The notes under the pieces were generated by a model that did no database searches, was not told where the DNA came from, and saw only the letters and a list, made by a program, of their open reading frames with translations. Positions 8,620 to 16,947 of a stretch of DNA of 64,000 bases are shown here, piece by piece. Where the stretch lies: the NCBI GenBank assembly GCA_947493035.1, contig CANLOW010000001.1, positions 496,001 to 560,000 of the forward strand. The letters run 5' to 3'. Position 1 is the stretch's first letter. The number at the start of each line of letters is the position of its first letter. The position numbers and the translations under genes were made by a program. The stretch comes from an uncultured Aquimarina sp. (GTDB lineage Bacteria; Bacteroidota; Bacteroidia; Flavobacteriales; Flavobacteriaceae).

Positions 8620-9381
8620 ATGTTTAAAATGAATAAAAAAATTAAAATAGGTAGCTTATTAGTAACTCTCTCCATTATTGGATATTTAATACTATTAAAT
8701 TTTCCTAACTTTTTATTTGCAAATCATCATAGATTTAAAAATTTTGACATTTATTCTGATAAAAAAATTCCAATTGAAATTGAACAAGTACTTGTAGATG
8801 TTCTAAAAAGACTTGAAAACTCAGAATTATATGAAAGTACAGATAAGTTCTCAATTTATTTTTGTAATACTAAATGGAGGCTTTCTTTGTTGACTAGAAA
8901 TCCAAATGTTGGTGGAATTGTAAATCAAGGTATATCTAATAATGTGTTTATCAGAGAATCCGAAATTGAAAAGAATAAAATAGTTTGTCCGACTAAAGAT
9001 CAGGAAATTGCCCTAATCAAAGAAAGACCTTTATCATATTTTATCGCTCACGAAATCACTCATAGCTTACAAACGAAAGTTGAAAGATTTATGCATATTA
9101 CTACTTCAAAATACATTGTTGAAGGGTATGCAGACTATATTGGAAAAAGCACTTCTTTTAAATACGATAAATATTTGAATGATTTCTTACAAAACGATGT
9201 TACAATGAACCCTAAAAGTAGTGGGTTGTATAATAAATATCATCTATTTATAGCTTATCTCATAGAGAAAAAAGGAATGTCTTTTAAGGAAATAGTAAAT
9301 CTAAACATGAAAATGGAAGAGATAGAAAATGAGCTAAAAAACGAAAATACAACAAAAGTTAAACTTAATGTGGGTCTTTAG
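8620..9381 (+). CDS. membrane-anchored HExxH gluzincin-like protein
   Basis: A 253-residue protein with one N-terminal hydrophobic segment (about 7-28), a signal anchor or uncleaved signal peptide. The zinc motif is HEITH (His144, Glu145, His148), with EGYAD and Glu168 20 residues later as a likely third ligand; this is the pattern of small gluzincin or peptidase-MA-like metallopeptidases. The start at 8620 is followed by a second Met at 8629. It lies between two GH2 genes in the galactan locus, 57 bp after the first and about 200 bp before the second. Nothing in the sequence links it to polysaccharide. It may be a passenger gene or act on surface proteins of the locus. Confidence 0.7.
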   Translation: MFKMNKKIKIGSLLVTLSIIGYLILLNFPNFLFANHHRFKNFDIYSDKKIPIEIEQVLVDVLKRLENSELYESTDKFSIYFCNTKWRLSLLTRNPNVGGIVNQGISNNVFIRESEIEKNKIVCPTKDQEIALIKERPLSYFIAHEITHSLQTKVERFMHITTSKYIVEGYADYIGKSTSFKYDKYLNDFLQNDVTMNPKSSGLYNKYHLFIAYLIEKKGMSFKEIVNLNMKMEEIENELKNENTTKVKLNVGL

Positions 9382-9583
9382 TTTTCTCAAATTTTCGGCT
9401 TGTTTACTTTGTTCACTTAAACTTAATCAAACCAGTTAAAAAACAGTATCACATGTTAAAAGTATTATTATAGCATGATTTTTTTACAGCGATTCTGTAA
9501 TACATATACTTTTCTTTATAAGAAATCGATTTCCAGACTTCAAACGTTATCTTTATTGCTTATTTATTTTAAAACCATATCAA

Positions 9584-12500
9584 ATGCGAATTTTAGGCGG
9601 AATCGTATCTGTATTAATACTATCGATTGGATCGATTGTAGCACAGCAAAAAAATGACTGGGAAAATCCAGCAGTCATTGCAATCAATAAATTACCCGCA
9701 CGGGCAACTATGTATTCTTTTGCTTCAGAGAAAGGAGCCTTAGAAATCGATCGAACAAAAAGTGATCGTGTAGTTTCATTAAATGGAGAATGGCAATTTA
9801 ATTTCTCTCCAAGTATAGAAGCTTCGCCTTCAAATTTTCTAGATAAAAAGTTTACAGACTGGAAGCCAATCAAAGTGCCTATGAGTTGGGAGTTACAAGG
9901 TTTTGGAGACCCTATTTATACGAATCAAACCCATTCATGGGAACACCAAGACTGGCCTAAAATTTCTCCAGTAGATAATCCAACAGGGATCTACAAGAAA
10001 GAATTCGAAATTCCAACAGACTGGTCGGATAAGAAAGTACGTATCCATTTTGGTGGTGTTACATCAGCATTTTATATCTGGATCAATGGTCAAAAAATAG
10101 GATATAGCCAAGGAAGTCGTACTCCAGCTGAATTTGATATTACTTCTTTTATTAAAAAAGGTAAAAACACGGTTATCTTAAAAGTATTTCGTTGGAGTGA
10201 TGGGTCATATGTAGAAGCTCAAGATCATTGGGATTTGTCAGGTATTCATAGAGATGTGTTACTATTAGCAGAACCTAAAGCTAGTATTTCAGATTTTAAA
10301 GTTGAAACCGCATTAGACGATAAATACCAAGATGCAGTTTTGAAAGTAAGTCCCTACATTCAATTAGAAAAAGGCTTAAATGCTAAGGATTTTACGATCA
10401 CTGCAAAATTATATGATGGTAATAATCTAGTTGTGTCAGAAACTATTGAAGCTGATTTAGTGGCCAATCTGCATTATGGACAACGTTGGCATCCTAAATA
10501 TGATGTATTAAATATAGCTATTCAAAATCCAAAAAAATGGTCAGCCGAACAACCTAATTTATACACATTAGTATTATCTCTAAAAGATAAAAAGGGTCTA
10601 GCTTTAGAAAGTAAATCTTGTAAAGTTGGTTTTAGAAGTTATGAAGAGAAAAAAGGAGTGTTCTTAGTCAATGGAAAACCAGTCAAATTATATGGTGTTA
10701 ATCGTCATGATCATAATGCAAAGACAGGTAAGGCTGTAAGTTATGAAGATATGAAGCGTGATATTATGTTGATGAAACAATATAATTTCAATGCTGTACG
10801 TACAAGTCATTATCCTAATAATCCTGAGTTTTATGACCTGTGTGATCAATATGGAATTTATGTAATGGATGAAGCTAATGTAGAAACTCATGGAACTCGC
10901 GGTTTTGGGGGAGAATTAGCAAACAATCCGATTTGGGCAAATACATTTTTGGATCGAGCAGTTCGAATGTATCAACGCGATAAAAACCACCCTAGTATTT
11001 TTTCTTGGTCATTAGGTAATGAGTCAGGTTGTGGGTCTAATCATTCTGCTATGGCGGGGTATTTAAAATGGAATGACCCAGAGCGCCTAATTCATTATGA
11101 AGGAGCTGAGTCTTATGGAGGTAAATTATCTCCTCAATCTCGAAACACACCACAAGATCCTTTTGATTTTACAGATATGATTTCTCGTATGTACCCCACT
11201 CCTGAAGAATTTAAGGAAATGGATGAAACACAAATAGGAGAAAAGATGGTGATCTCTTGCGAGTATACTCATGCTATGGGAAATTCTAATGGAGGCTTAA
11301 AATTATTTTGGGATGTAGCACATGCTCATCCTCGTATTGCAGGAGCTTTTATATGGGATTGGATGGATCAAGGTATCGAAGTAACTACTGACGAAGGTTG
11401 TACACAATATGCTTACGGAGGTTATTTTAGAGAAAAAGGATATACCGATTACAATTTTTGCTTGAATGGAGTTATCAATGCTGACCAAACGCCAAAGCCA
11501 GTAATGGATGAATGTAAATATGTATTTCAGCCTTTTGAATTTTCAAAGTTAGATGCTCAAAATAACACATTGAGTATTAACAATCGTCTTGCTTTTACAT
11601 CATCAGATGTTTATAGTTTCTCTTACGAAGTCTTAGAGAATGGAATATCCATAAATGACGGAATATTAAAGATTTCTACTGTCTCACCTACTAGCTCAAG
11701 TGTTGTTTCATTTCCTAGGTTTGACAAGAAAAAAGGAAAAGAATATGTGTTAAATGTATATGCGAAAAGCAAGAAAGATACTGAATGGTTAAAAGCGGGA
11801 AGTATTATTGCTTCGGAGCAGTTTGAATATCCAGTTGAAAAAGAATTAGATTTTGCACACAAATCAGATATCGTAAGTGAATTAACCGTAAGAACATCAG
11901 CATATGAATTAGAGGTTTCTAATGAAAATACAAAGATTTTATTTGATGTTAAAACAGGTTATATTTCACAATTAACTTCTAAAGGGAATGAAGTGCTGTT
12001 GTCATCTATAAAACCAAATTTTTGGAGAGCGCGAACAGATAACGATAGAGCTGTCATACAACGAAATACAGATATTAACTTTTGGAAAAAAGCCACAGAA
12101 GAGCAGCAATTGATATCTTTTAATCATGTTAAAGGAAATGATATGATAGTGGTGAATACAAAGTATCAATTAGGAGGAAAAGAAGTATTTATAGCGGTAG
12201 ATTACAGTATTCATAATGATGGAACTATTGATATTGATAGTAAATTTACTTGCACAGAAGGGTTGTCTAACATTCCTCGAATTGGTTTTCAAACTAAAAT
12301 TAAAGACGATTTTAGCTCTGTGAATTGGTATGGAAAAGGCCCTCATGAAAATTATGTAGATCGAAATCATAGTGCATTTGTTGGTAATTATATAAAAAAC
12401 TTAAAAAACTTCAGCGAACCTTATGTGTATCCACAAGCTTATGCTAATCGTTCGGAAGTGCGTTATGCTAAATTTGATAATGATAAAGGATCGCTTATGG

Positions 12501-12736
12501 TTACGTCACAAAAAGAAAATTTTGAATTTAGTGTATATCCCTATGATATGATGGCGCTGGACAACGCAGATTATTTATGTGAATTAGAAAAATTAAAAGG
12601 ATATACGTTGAATCTAGATTATAAACAGCAAGGAGTAGCGGGTTACAATTCTTGGAGTTGGAAAGCAGCCCCAAGACCAGAGCATAGTATTCCTGCTAAG
12701 GATTATAGTTTTGCATTTCGATTGGTGTTGAGGTAA
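9584..12736 (+). CDS. GH2 beta-galactosidase, LacZ type
   Basis: A 1050-residue, full-length LacZ-like enzyme with an N-terminal signal peptide (about 1-20, ending VAQQ), so it acts in the periplasm or at the surface. The five-domain layout is complete. Glu480 in SLGNESGCG is the acid/base and Glu560 in ISCEYTHAMGN is the nucleophile, both in canonical motifs. GVNRHDHN and the C-terminal galactosidase small-chain domain (GPHENYVDR, then a terminal beta-sandwich) are present. It would release terminal beta-galactose from agar- or porphyran-derived oligosaccharides. A 200-bp upstream gap without a gene suggests it may have its own promoter. Confidence 0.93.
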   Translation: MRILGGIVSVLILSIGSIVAQQKNDWENPAVIAINKLPARATMYSFASEKGALEIDRTKSDRVVSLNGEWQFNFSPSIEASPSNFLDKKFTDWKPIKVPMSWELQGFGDPIYTNQTHSWEHQDWPKISPVDNPTGIYKKEFEIPTDWSDKKVRIHFGGVTSAFYIWINGQKIGYSQGSRTPAEFDITSFIKKGKNTVILKVFRWSDGSYVEAQDHWDLSGIHRDVLLLAEPKASISDFKVETALDDKYQDAVLKVSPYIQLEKGLNAKDFTITAKLYDGNNLVVSETIEADLVANLHYGQRWHPKYDVLNIAIQNPKKWSAEQPNLYTLVLSLKDKKGLALESKSCKVGFRSYEEKKGVFLVNGKPVKLYGVNRHDHNAKTGKAVSYEDMKRDIMLMKQYNFNAVRTSHYPNNPEFYDLCDQYGIYVMDEANVETHGTRGFGGELANNPIWANTFLDRAVRMYQRDKNHPSIFSWSLGNESGCGSNHSAMAGYLKWNDPERLIHYEGAESYGGKLSPQSRNTPQDPFDFTDMISRMYPTPEEFKEMDETQIGEKMVISCEYTHAMGNSNGGLKLFWDVAHAHPRIAGAFIWDWMDQGIEVTTDEGCTQYAYGGYFREKGYTDYNFCLNGVINADQTPKPVMDECKYVFQPFEFSKLDAQNNTLSINNRLAFTSSDVYSFSYEVLENGISINDGILKISTVSPTSSSVVSFPRFDKKKGKEYVLNVYAKSKKDTEWLKAGSIIASEQFEYPVEKELDFAHKSDIVSELTVRTSAYELEVSNENTKILFDVKTGYISQLTSKGNEVLLSSIKPNFWRARTDNDRAVIQRNTDINFWKKATEEQQLISFNHVKGNDMIVVNTKYQLGGKEVFIAVDYSIHNDGTIDIDSKFTCTEGLSNIPRIGFQTKIKDDFSSVNWYGKGPHENYVDRNHSAFVGNYIKNLKNFSEPYVYPQAYANRSEVRYAKFDNDKGSLMVTSQKENFEFSVYPYDMMALDNADYLCELEKLKGYTLNLDYKQQGVAGYNSWSWKAAPRPEHSIPAKDYSFAFRLVLR

Positions 12737-12872
12737 ATTGTTATTTTTTTTGAAGAATTTTGAATATAGCATTCTACGTTTTAATCAAAAACGCTCTAAT
12801 TCCAATATATGGTACAACCTTTCTTTCTAAGGTATATTAATGAAAACTAAATTTTATACAGTACTTTTTTGA

Positions 12873-13068
12873 ACAATCCTTTTAGATTATAAAAATGTAT
12901 CAATTAATGGTCATTGGCATGAATATAAATTAGGAGGCCAGACACATTTTAACTGTTATAAAATTGATGATTTTTAAAATTAGAGTGAATGCCAATAGTC
13001 ATAATGCAGTATTTAATAGAGATACAGAAATGGACAAGTCGGAAATAATTAGTCTAATGAATAACTAA
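12873..13068 (+). pseudogene. frameshifted coding relic
   Basis: Frame 12873 reads through NVSINGHWHEYKLGGQTHF to a stop near 12974. A second frame, from an ATG at 12967, continues as IRVNANSHNAVFNRDTEMDK and ends at the stop 13066-13068. Neither piece has a plausible start region of its own, and both have coding-like composition, which fits one small gene broken by a frameshift. No family is recognisable. Confidence 0.35.
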
Positions 13069-13094
13069 ACTTTTATTGGAAATCACAAATAAAA

Positions 13095-13121
13095 AAAGTC
13101 CTAGTTAGAAACTAAGACTTT
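13095..13121 (-). terminator. hairpin terminator
   Basis: Twelve-bp stem with one G-T type mismatch (13095-13106 and 13110-13121) and a three-base loop. The A run at 13091-13097 becomes a U run on the minus strand. It lies just downstream of the decayed minus-strand gene end at 13145, so it is probably that gene's surviving terminator. Confidence 0.6.
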
Positions 13122-13144
13122 AGTGATTGAATTAAGTTAGGGTA

Positions 13145-13275
13145 TTACTTTTTATAAATTTGCGAAACAGCTTTAACTGTGTCTCTTAAACTATTCTTAA
13201 AAATTAAATACAAGCATCTCAGAAATTAATTCCTGCTTAGCTATCGATTCACTCACCCCATTGAATTTTTCTTAA
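13145..13275 (-). pseudogene. C-terminal relic of a decayed gene
   Basis: On the minus strand, KFNGVSESIAKQELISEMLV is followed, after a one-base frameshift, by IFKNSLRDTVKAVSQIYKK and a stop at 13145-13147. Helical, charged composition and a terminator immediately after the stop argue for a former gene of which only the 3' end is left. I cannot name the family. Confidence 0.45.
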
Positions 13276-13308
13276 AGACCTTTCGTTATTTTAATCACAT
13301 ATACCAAC

Positions 13309-13431
13309 ATGATATTAGTTTTTTGTTTTGCATTTGATGCTTGGGGCAAAAAGAGTAAAACAGGAAAACAAAATGATCTTGAACAATTAACAACCTTTCA
13401 ATGGGGTTATTTTATTGCTGTACGAAAGTAA
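13309..13431 (+). pseudogene. possible short coding relic
   Basis: A 40-codon open frame from ATG 13309 contains FDAWGKKSKTGKQNDLEQL and ends in FIAVRK. It could be a leftover C-terminal segment or chance; nothing identifies a family and no ribosome-binding context is clear. Confidence 0.2.
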
Positions 13432-13638
13432 CACCTAAATCAAAAGTACTTTTTTTAACAACTAAAATTTGTTAAAATTATCGATGAAACACTAATTTAT
13501 TAGTCAAATTACATAATCGTTAATTCTGTACATTAAAAAACTTCAATCATCATATACTAAAATCACATGTGATAGACATTGACAATAACAGATATTCGAT
13601 TATTTTTATCGAAGAATTAATTAACATCTAAGATAATT

Positions 13639-14028
13639 ATGAAATTAATCAACTTTAAAAGTTTTACTATATCAGTTATACTGTGTGCATTATTTTTCTC
13701 TTGCTCGTGTCCTGTCAAAAAACAAGGTAACTTTCGACATGTAGTAGCATTCAAATTCAAACCTGAGGTTTCTAAACAAAAGATTGATGAAATTATAACT
13801 GAATTTGCAGGCCTACAAACTAAAATACCTACTATAACAGGTTTTGAAGGAGGAAAAGATATCAGTAACGAAAATTTACATAAAGGATATACGCATTGTT
13901 TTACTGTGAGTTTCGAAAATGAAGCAGGACGAGCAGTCTATCAACCTCATCCAGCACACCTAGAGTTTGGTAAACACATTACACCTCTTTTAGAAAAGGT
14001 TTTTGTAATGGATTATATCGCGAAATAA
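13639..14028 (+). CDS. Dabb (stress-responsive A/B barrel) domain lipoprotein
   Basis: A 129-residue protein with a lipobox-type signal (ALFFSCSC, Cys22) followed by a single Dabb ferredoxin-like domain: FRHVVAFKFKP, then ITGFEGGKDIS, then HCFTVSFENEAGR and YQPHPAHLEF, which are the family's characteristic positions. Dabb proteins dimerise and some are enzymes, but for secreted copies the role is unknown. The gene is convergent with the 220-residue protein gene (6 bp between stop codons) and follows the debris-rich interval at the end of the galactan locus. A link with sugar degradation is possible but not shown. Confidence 0.85.
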   Translation: MKLINFKSFTISVILCALFFSCSCPVKKQGNFRHVVAFKFKPEVSKQKIDEIITEFAGLQTKIPTITGFEGGKDISNENLHKGYTHCFTVSFENEAGRAVYQPHPAHLEFGKHITPLLEKVFVMDYIAK

Positions 14029-14034
14029 ATCACA

Positions 14035-14697
14035 TTATTCATCACAAAAGTCATTATAAAATTGTACAATATCCATCATTTCATCAAGAGAAAATTCATT
14101 AGCAAGTATTTCCTCTTGTAATGCTGTACAATCAGAGAAAAAATTGGCAGTTTTCTTTAACCAAGCATCGCTTACCCCTATCACTCCACAGTTTACACAA
14201 ACAGCTTCGAGTTCCGTTTTCTTTTTCAAATAGTATTCGTAAGCCTCTTCTCCTTTAAAATTAAGTTTGGCTAATTCGTCAGTACTAATAGTAACCGTAC
14301 CGTCGTTCTTTACAATATTATTTAATCCTTTAGTACGCCCTCTTTTTTTGGTTTTTGTGTAAAGAAAACATTTACCAGACTCTGCCAATTCTAACAATTT
14401 GGGATCATTAGATTTGGCAACTTCTATATATTCATAATAATTATTATAAGCCCCATCTGAGATTTCAACACCACTAATACTATAGTGATCCCAGATATCC
14501 GCTTTCCCTGATAAAGAAACCTTAAACTTTACTTCATTTTTTACAATCTTAGCAAATCCTTCAATAGAATCTCCGTCGTGAAAAAAAATAATAGCACGGT
14601 CTTCTTGAGCAAAAGAGCTTCTAAAAATTAAGCTAAACAAAGCCAGAAAGAATAATCTCCATTTACAAGAAAAAACCATCTTACTCGCTTTTAACAA
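14035..14697 (-). CDS. secreted protein of unknown function
   Basis: A 220-residue protein with a signal peptide ending near residue 30 (FRSSFAQ). Met7 is an alternative start. The mature part begins with a short beta-rich unit (AIIFFHDGDSIEGFAKI) similar to domains in other Bacteroidota secreted proteins of unknown role, and ends with a helical, acidic, Cys-containing region (VCVNCG, FFSDC, FNDFCDE-like end). It overlaps the end of the DUF389 gene by 17 bp and is therefore probably cotranscribed with it. No enzymatic motif is seen. Confidence 0.75.
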   Translation of the reverse strand: MLKASKMVFSCKWRLFFLALFSLIFRSSFAQEDRAIIFFHDGDSIEGFAKIVKNEVKFKVSLSGKADIWDHYSISGVEISDGAYNNYYEYIEVAKSNDPKLLELAESGKCFLYTKTKKRGRTKGLNNIVKNDGTVTISTDELAKLNFKGEEAYEYYLKKKTELEAVCVNCGVIGVSDAWLKKTANFFSDCTALQEEILANEFSLDEMMDIVQFYNDFCDE

Positions 14698-16117
14698 CTA
14701 AAGTATCTAATTCCAACTTAAACTGTAACCATTTACGCAACTTATCTGATTGCTGATCAATAACTTTATTTTTCAACTTCGAATCCCAAATTACTGTTGC
14801 AACAGGTAGTGTATCTATTTTTTTCAAATCAGTACGTATTACCTGAGCAAATGATAATCCCTTCAATCCTTCATAATTGATTTTAGCCTCGTTAGCCAAA
14901 GCCAGTAAAGGCACATTATTCGCTTTTGATTTCTTTGTTAAATGCTCTATTTCATTTTCAAGTAACTTGATTTTGGCATCTTTATCACTCAATACTTTAC
15001 TATTCTGTGCATATAAATCTTGCAGCACACCTTCTTTTACTTTATTAGATAAACTAGACGTTAATTCATCAGTTTTATCTTGACCTTGACGAATTCTCAA
15101 TTTAGTACCTGCTAGTCTTTTAATTTCACTAGTCTTTTTTTGCCATTCGGCAACAGTCGTTTCAGGGACTGTATTTCCAATCATATATACTTCTAACTCT
15201 TTATCTTCGACATTGATATTATGCTTGATTTGTTCTGCGCCTGGGTATATGATTACTTCACTTAAAAACGCTTCTGCTTCATTTTTATAAAAAGTATGAT
15301 CCATAATTCTTAAAAATGTAAACACACTAGGAATGATAAAGGTTAAAGCTACAGCTATAACAATACGATTTACTTTTTTTCTTCTACTAGCATTCGCATA
15401 ACGAGCCATAGGAAAACGCAAATACTTTACGATAACAAAGGTTGACAGCGCAATAAAAACGGTATTAATTCCAAATAAATACAATGCTCCAAGGAAGTAA
15501 CTTATATTCCCCGTGGCCAATCCAAACCCAGCAGTACATAAAGGAGGCATTAAGGCTGTAGCAATTGCAACCCCAAAAATAACTCCTGCCATAGTACCCC
15601 GTTTAGACTTGGCAACTACCAATGCCAACCCACCAAAAAGGGCTATTAAAACATCTAAAAAAGTAGGCTCCGTTCTTCCTAAAATTTCAGAATTTGCAAT
15701 CTGAAGAGGTGTCAATTTAAAATAAATAAAAGCAGTTAGTATCGATAGAAATACCATTACTGCAAAATTGACCAGCGATCGTCTCAAAGTATCAATATCA
15801 TTAATCCCTACCGATAGCCCGATACCTAAAATTGGCCCCATTAAAGGAGAAATTAACATGGCTCCGATTACAACAGCTGTAGAATTTGTATTTAAACCTA
15901 TCGATGCAATAAAGATCGAAAAGATTAGAATCCAAGCCGTATGCCCTTTAAAAGGAATATCATTCTTAATCCCTTCAATGGTAGCTTTATGATCAGTATC
16001 TTGACGGATATCCAATAATCCTAATACAAACTCTTTAAATTGCTGCCAAATAGATTTAATATCTTTTTGAAGTTCTTGGTCCTTATCAACTTCACTCTTA
16101 GGTAGTTCTACACTCAT
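14681..16117 (-). CDS. DUF389 (TIGR00341-type) membrane protein
   Basis: A 478-residue protein. The N-terminal half has about six transmembrane segments with the family's conserved small-residue motifs (AVVIGAMLISPLMGPILGIG, and PPLCTAGFGLA). The C-terminal half (about 270-478) is soluble, with a coiled-coil stretch near 355-395 (LSDKDAKIKLLENEIEHL). DUF389 proteins are inner-membrane proteins of unknown function. It is the first gene of a two-gene minus-strand unit with the 220-residue secreted protein. Confidence 0.88.
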   Translation of the reverse strand: MSVELPKSEVDKDQELQKDIKSIWQQFKEFVLGLLDIRQDTDHKATIEGIKNDIPFKGHTAWILIFSIFIASIGLNTNSTAVVIGAMLISPLMGPILGIGLSVGINDIDTLRRSLVNFAVMVFLSILTAFIYFKLTPLQIANSEILGRTEPTFLDVLIALFGGLALVVAKSKRGTMAGVIFGVAIATALMPPLCTAGFGLATGNISYFLGALYLFGINTVFIALSTFVIVKYLRFPMARYANASRRKKVNRIVIAVALTFIIPSVFTFLRIMDHTFYKNEAEAFLSEVIIYPGAEQIKHNINVEDKELEVYMIGNTVPETTVAEWQKKTSEIKRLAGTKLRIRQGQDKTDELTSSLSNKVKEGVLQDLYAQNSKVLSDKDAKIKLLENEIEHLTKKSKANNVPLLALANEAKINYEGLKGLSFAQVIRTDLKKIDTLPVATVIWDSKLKNKVIDQQSDKLRKWLQFKLELDTLVVKSE

Positions 16118-16212
16118 GCTTTATACTCTATTTTTCAGTTAGTTATTTTACACTAAACATTTTACAAACAAACAATTAACGATCTATTCAAATATACAAA
16201 AAGCTACGGTCT

Positions 16213-16809
16213 CTAGTTTAGTACCTCTACTTCAGCATTTGGTTGAAACAAATATTGTCTTCCTGTTTCCATTTCAGTACATAGATAACGTTTTATCTTT
16301 TTATGTTCTACACGGAAAATTTTCCCTCTAAAATTAAAAACATTCCCTGGTAACAATTGATATAAATAATGTTTCGAATCGTCTTGTTCATCAAACTGCT
16401 TCAAAGCTAGTGAGAATTGTGTATCCGTATCCGAACTTGCCGTTGGATTTCTAAAATGATTCGCTATAATAGGCAAAATATTCGATGGAAAGATCTCTGG
16501 TCTTATGTAAGGCAACATGATTTGCTGAAAGGTATACTTCCACTCTTTCCCATGTGGTTTTATTGTACGTCCATATTTTTCAAAAGCCAACAAATGGGCA
16601 ATTTCATGAATCGTTGTTACTAAAAAACGATATTTATTCAATGAGGCATTAACCGTAATTTGATGCATCCCATTAGGTAACCTTCGGTAGTCTCCGTGCT
16701 TCGATTGACGTTGTCCCACAATTTTCAAATACACATGATTATCCTTAATCAGTTCAAAAACTGGAGTTACTGCTTTTTCAGGCAAATATTTCTTTAAAAC
16801 CTCTTCCAT
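16213..16809 (-). CDS. SprT-like domain protein
   Basis: A 198-residue protein. The SprT-like zinc site is visible: HEIAH (His68, Glu69, His72) with a downstream KPHGKEW (His86) that supplies the third ligand. The C-terminal part (GKIFRVEHKKIKRYLCTE) forms a small beta domain. SprT-like proteins resemble the DNA-protein crosslink protease Spartan, but the bacterial members have no settled role. It is a stand-alone minus-strand gene lying 3' of the structured intergenic element at 16.8 kb. Confidence 0.85.
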   Translation of the reverse strand: MEEVLKKYLPEKAVTPVFELIKDNHVYLKIVGQRQSKHGDYRRLPNGMHQITVNASLNKYRFLVTTIHEIAHLLAFEKYGRTIKPHGKEWKYTFQQIMLPYIRPEIFPSNILPIIANHFRNPTASSDTDTQFSLALKQFDEQDDSKHYLYQLLPGNVFNFRGKIFRVEHKKIKRYLCTEMETGRQYLFQPNAEVEVLN

Positions 16810-16819
16810 AATATTTGGG

Positions 16820-16932
16820 CGCTCCTCTCGTTTAGACTCGTGGTCGGGCTATACGCTATATCTTTTTAGTATTAGCATTGACTTTGTCTAATGCTAACAC
16901 TAAAAAGGATGCCGCTACTATCCCTAACGCAA
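16820..16932. repeat. structured intergenic element, REP-like
   Basis: The segment CGGGCTATACGCTATATC, then a strong hairpin (16862-16879 with 16890-16907, one mismatch), then GGATGCCGCTACTATCCC and TAACGC. The flanks are also imperfectly complementary (GGG-TA...GC against GC...TA-CCC), so the whole can fold into one long interrupted hairpin. It sits between two minus-strand genes and its core may terminate the SDR transcript. From memory, elements with this GGGCTAT...CTATCCCTAACGC layout are scattered through Flavobacteriaceae genomes; this needs a search. Confidence 0.5.
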
Positions 16933-16947
16933 GTATAGATTCAGAAT

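Larger units (their letters stand above)
12737..13638. other. gene-free interval with coding debris
   Basis: About 900 bp without an intact gene. It holds relics on both strands: plus-strand pieces at 12873-13068 and 13309-13431 and a minus-strand C-terminus at 13145-13275, described separately. An inverted repeat TTCGAT...ATCGAA (13595-13600 and 13608-13613) lies just before the Dabb lipoprotein gene and could be regulatory. No transposase or terminal repeat was seen. Confidence 0.6.

Noticed and set aside
8563-8640. Possible terminator TTTCAT-TT-ATGAAA after the GH2 gene
   Set aside because: The stem is only six base pairs and lies just before the next gene in the same direction; too weak to call.
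9580-9873. Open frame of 97 codons on the minus strand over the start of the LacZ-like gene
   Set aside because: It lies wholly opposite the signal peptide and first domain of a canonical GH2 enzyme and has no family motif; it is a shadow frame.
754-12736. Galactan locus as a newly described system
   Set aside because: All main parts (GH86, S1 sulfatase, GH2, LacI) belong to known agar/porphyran pathways; only details such as the GNQ motif and the peptidase-like gene are unusual.
14681-16117. Ion channel or transporter identity for the DUF389 protein
   Set aside because: The family has transmembrane segments but no established transport activity; no pore motif is visible.
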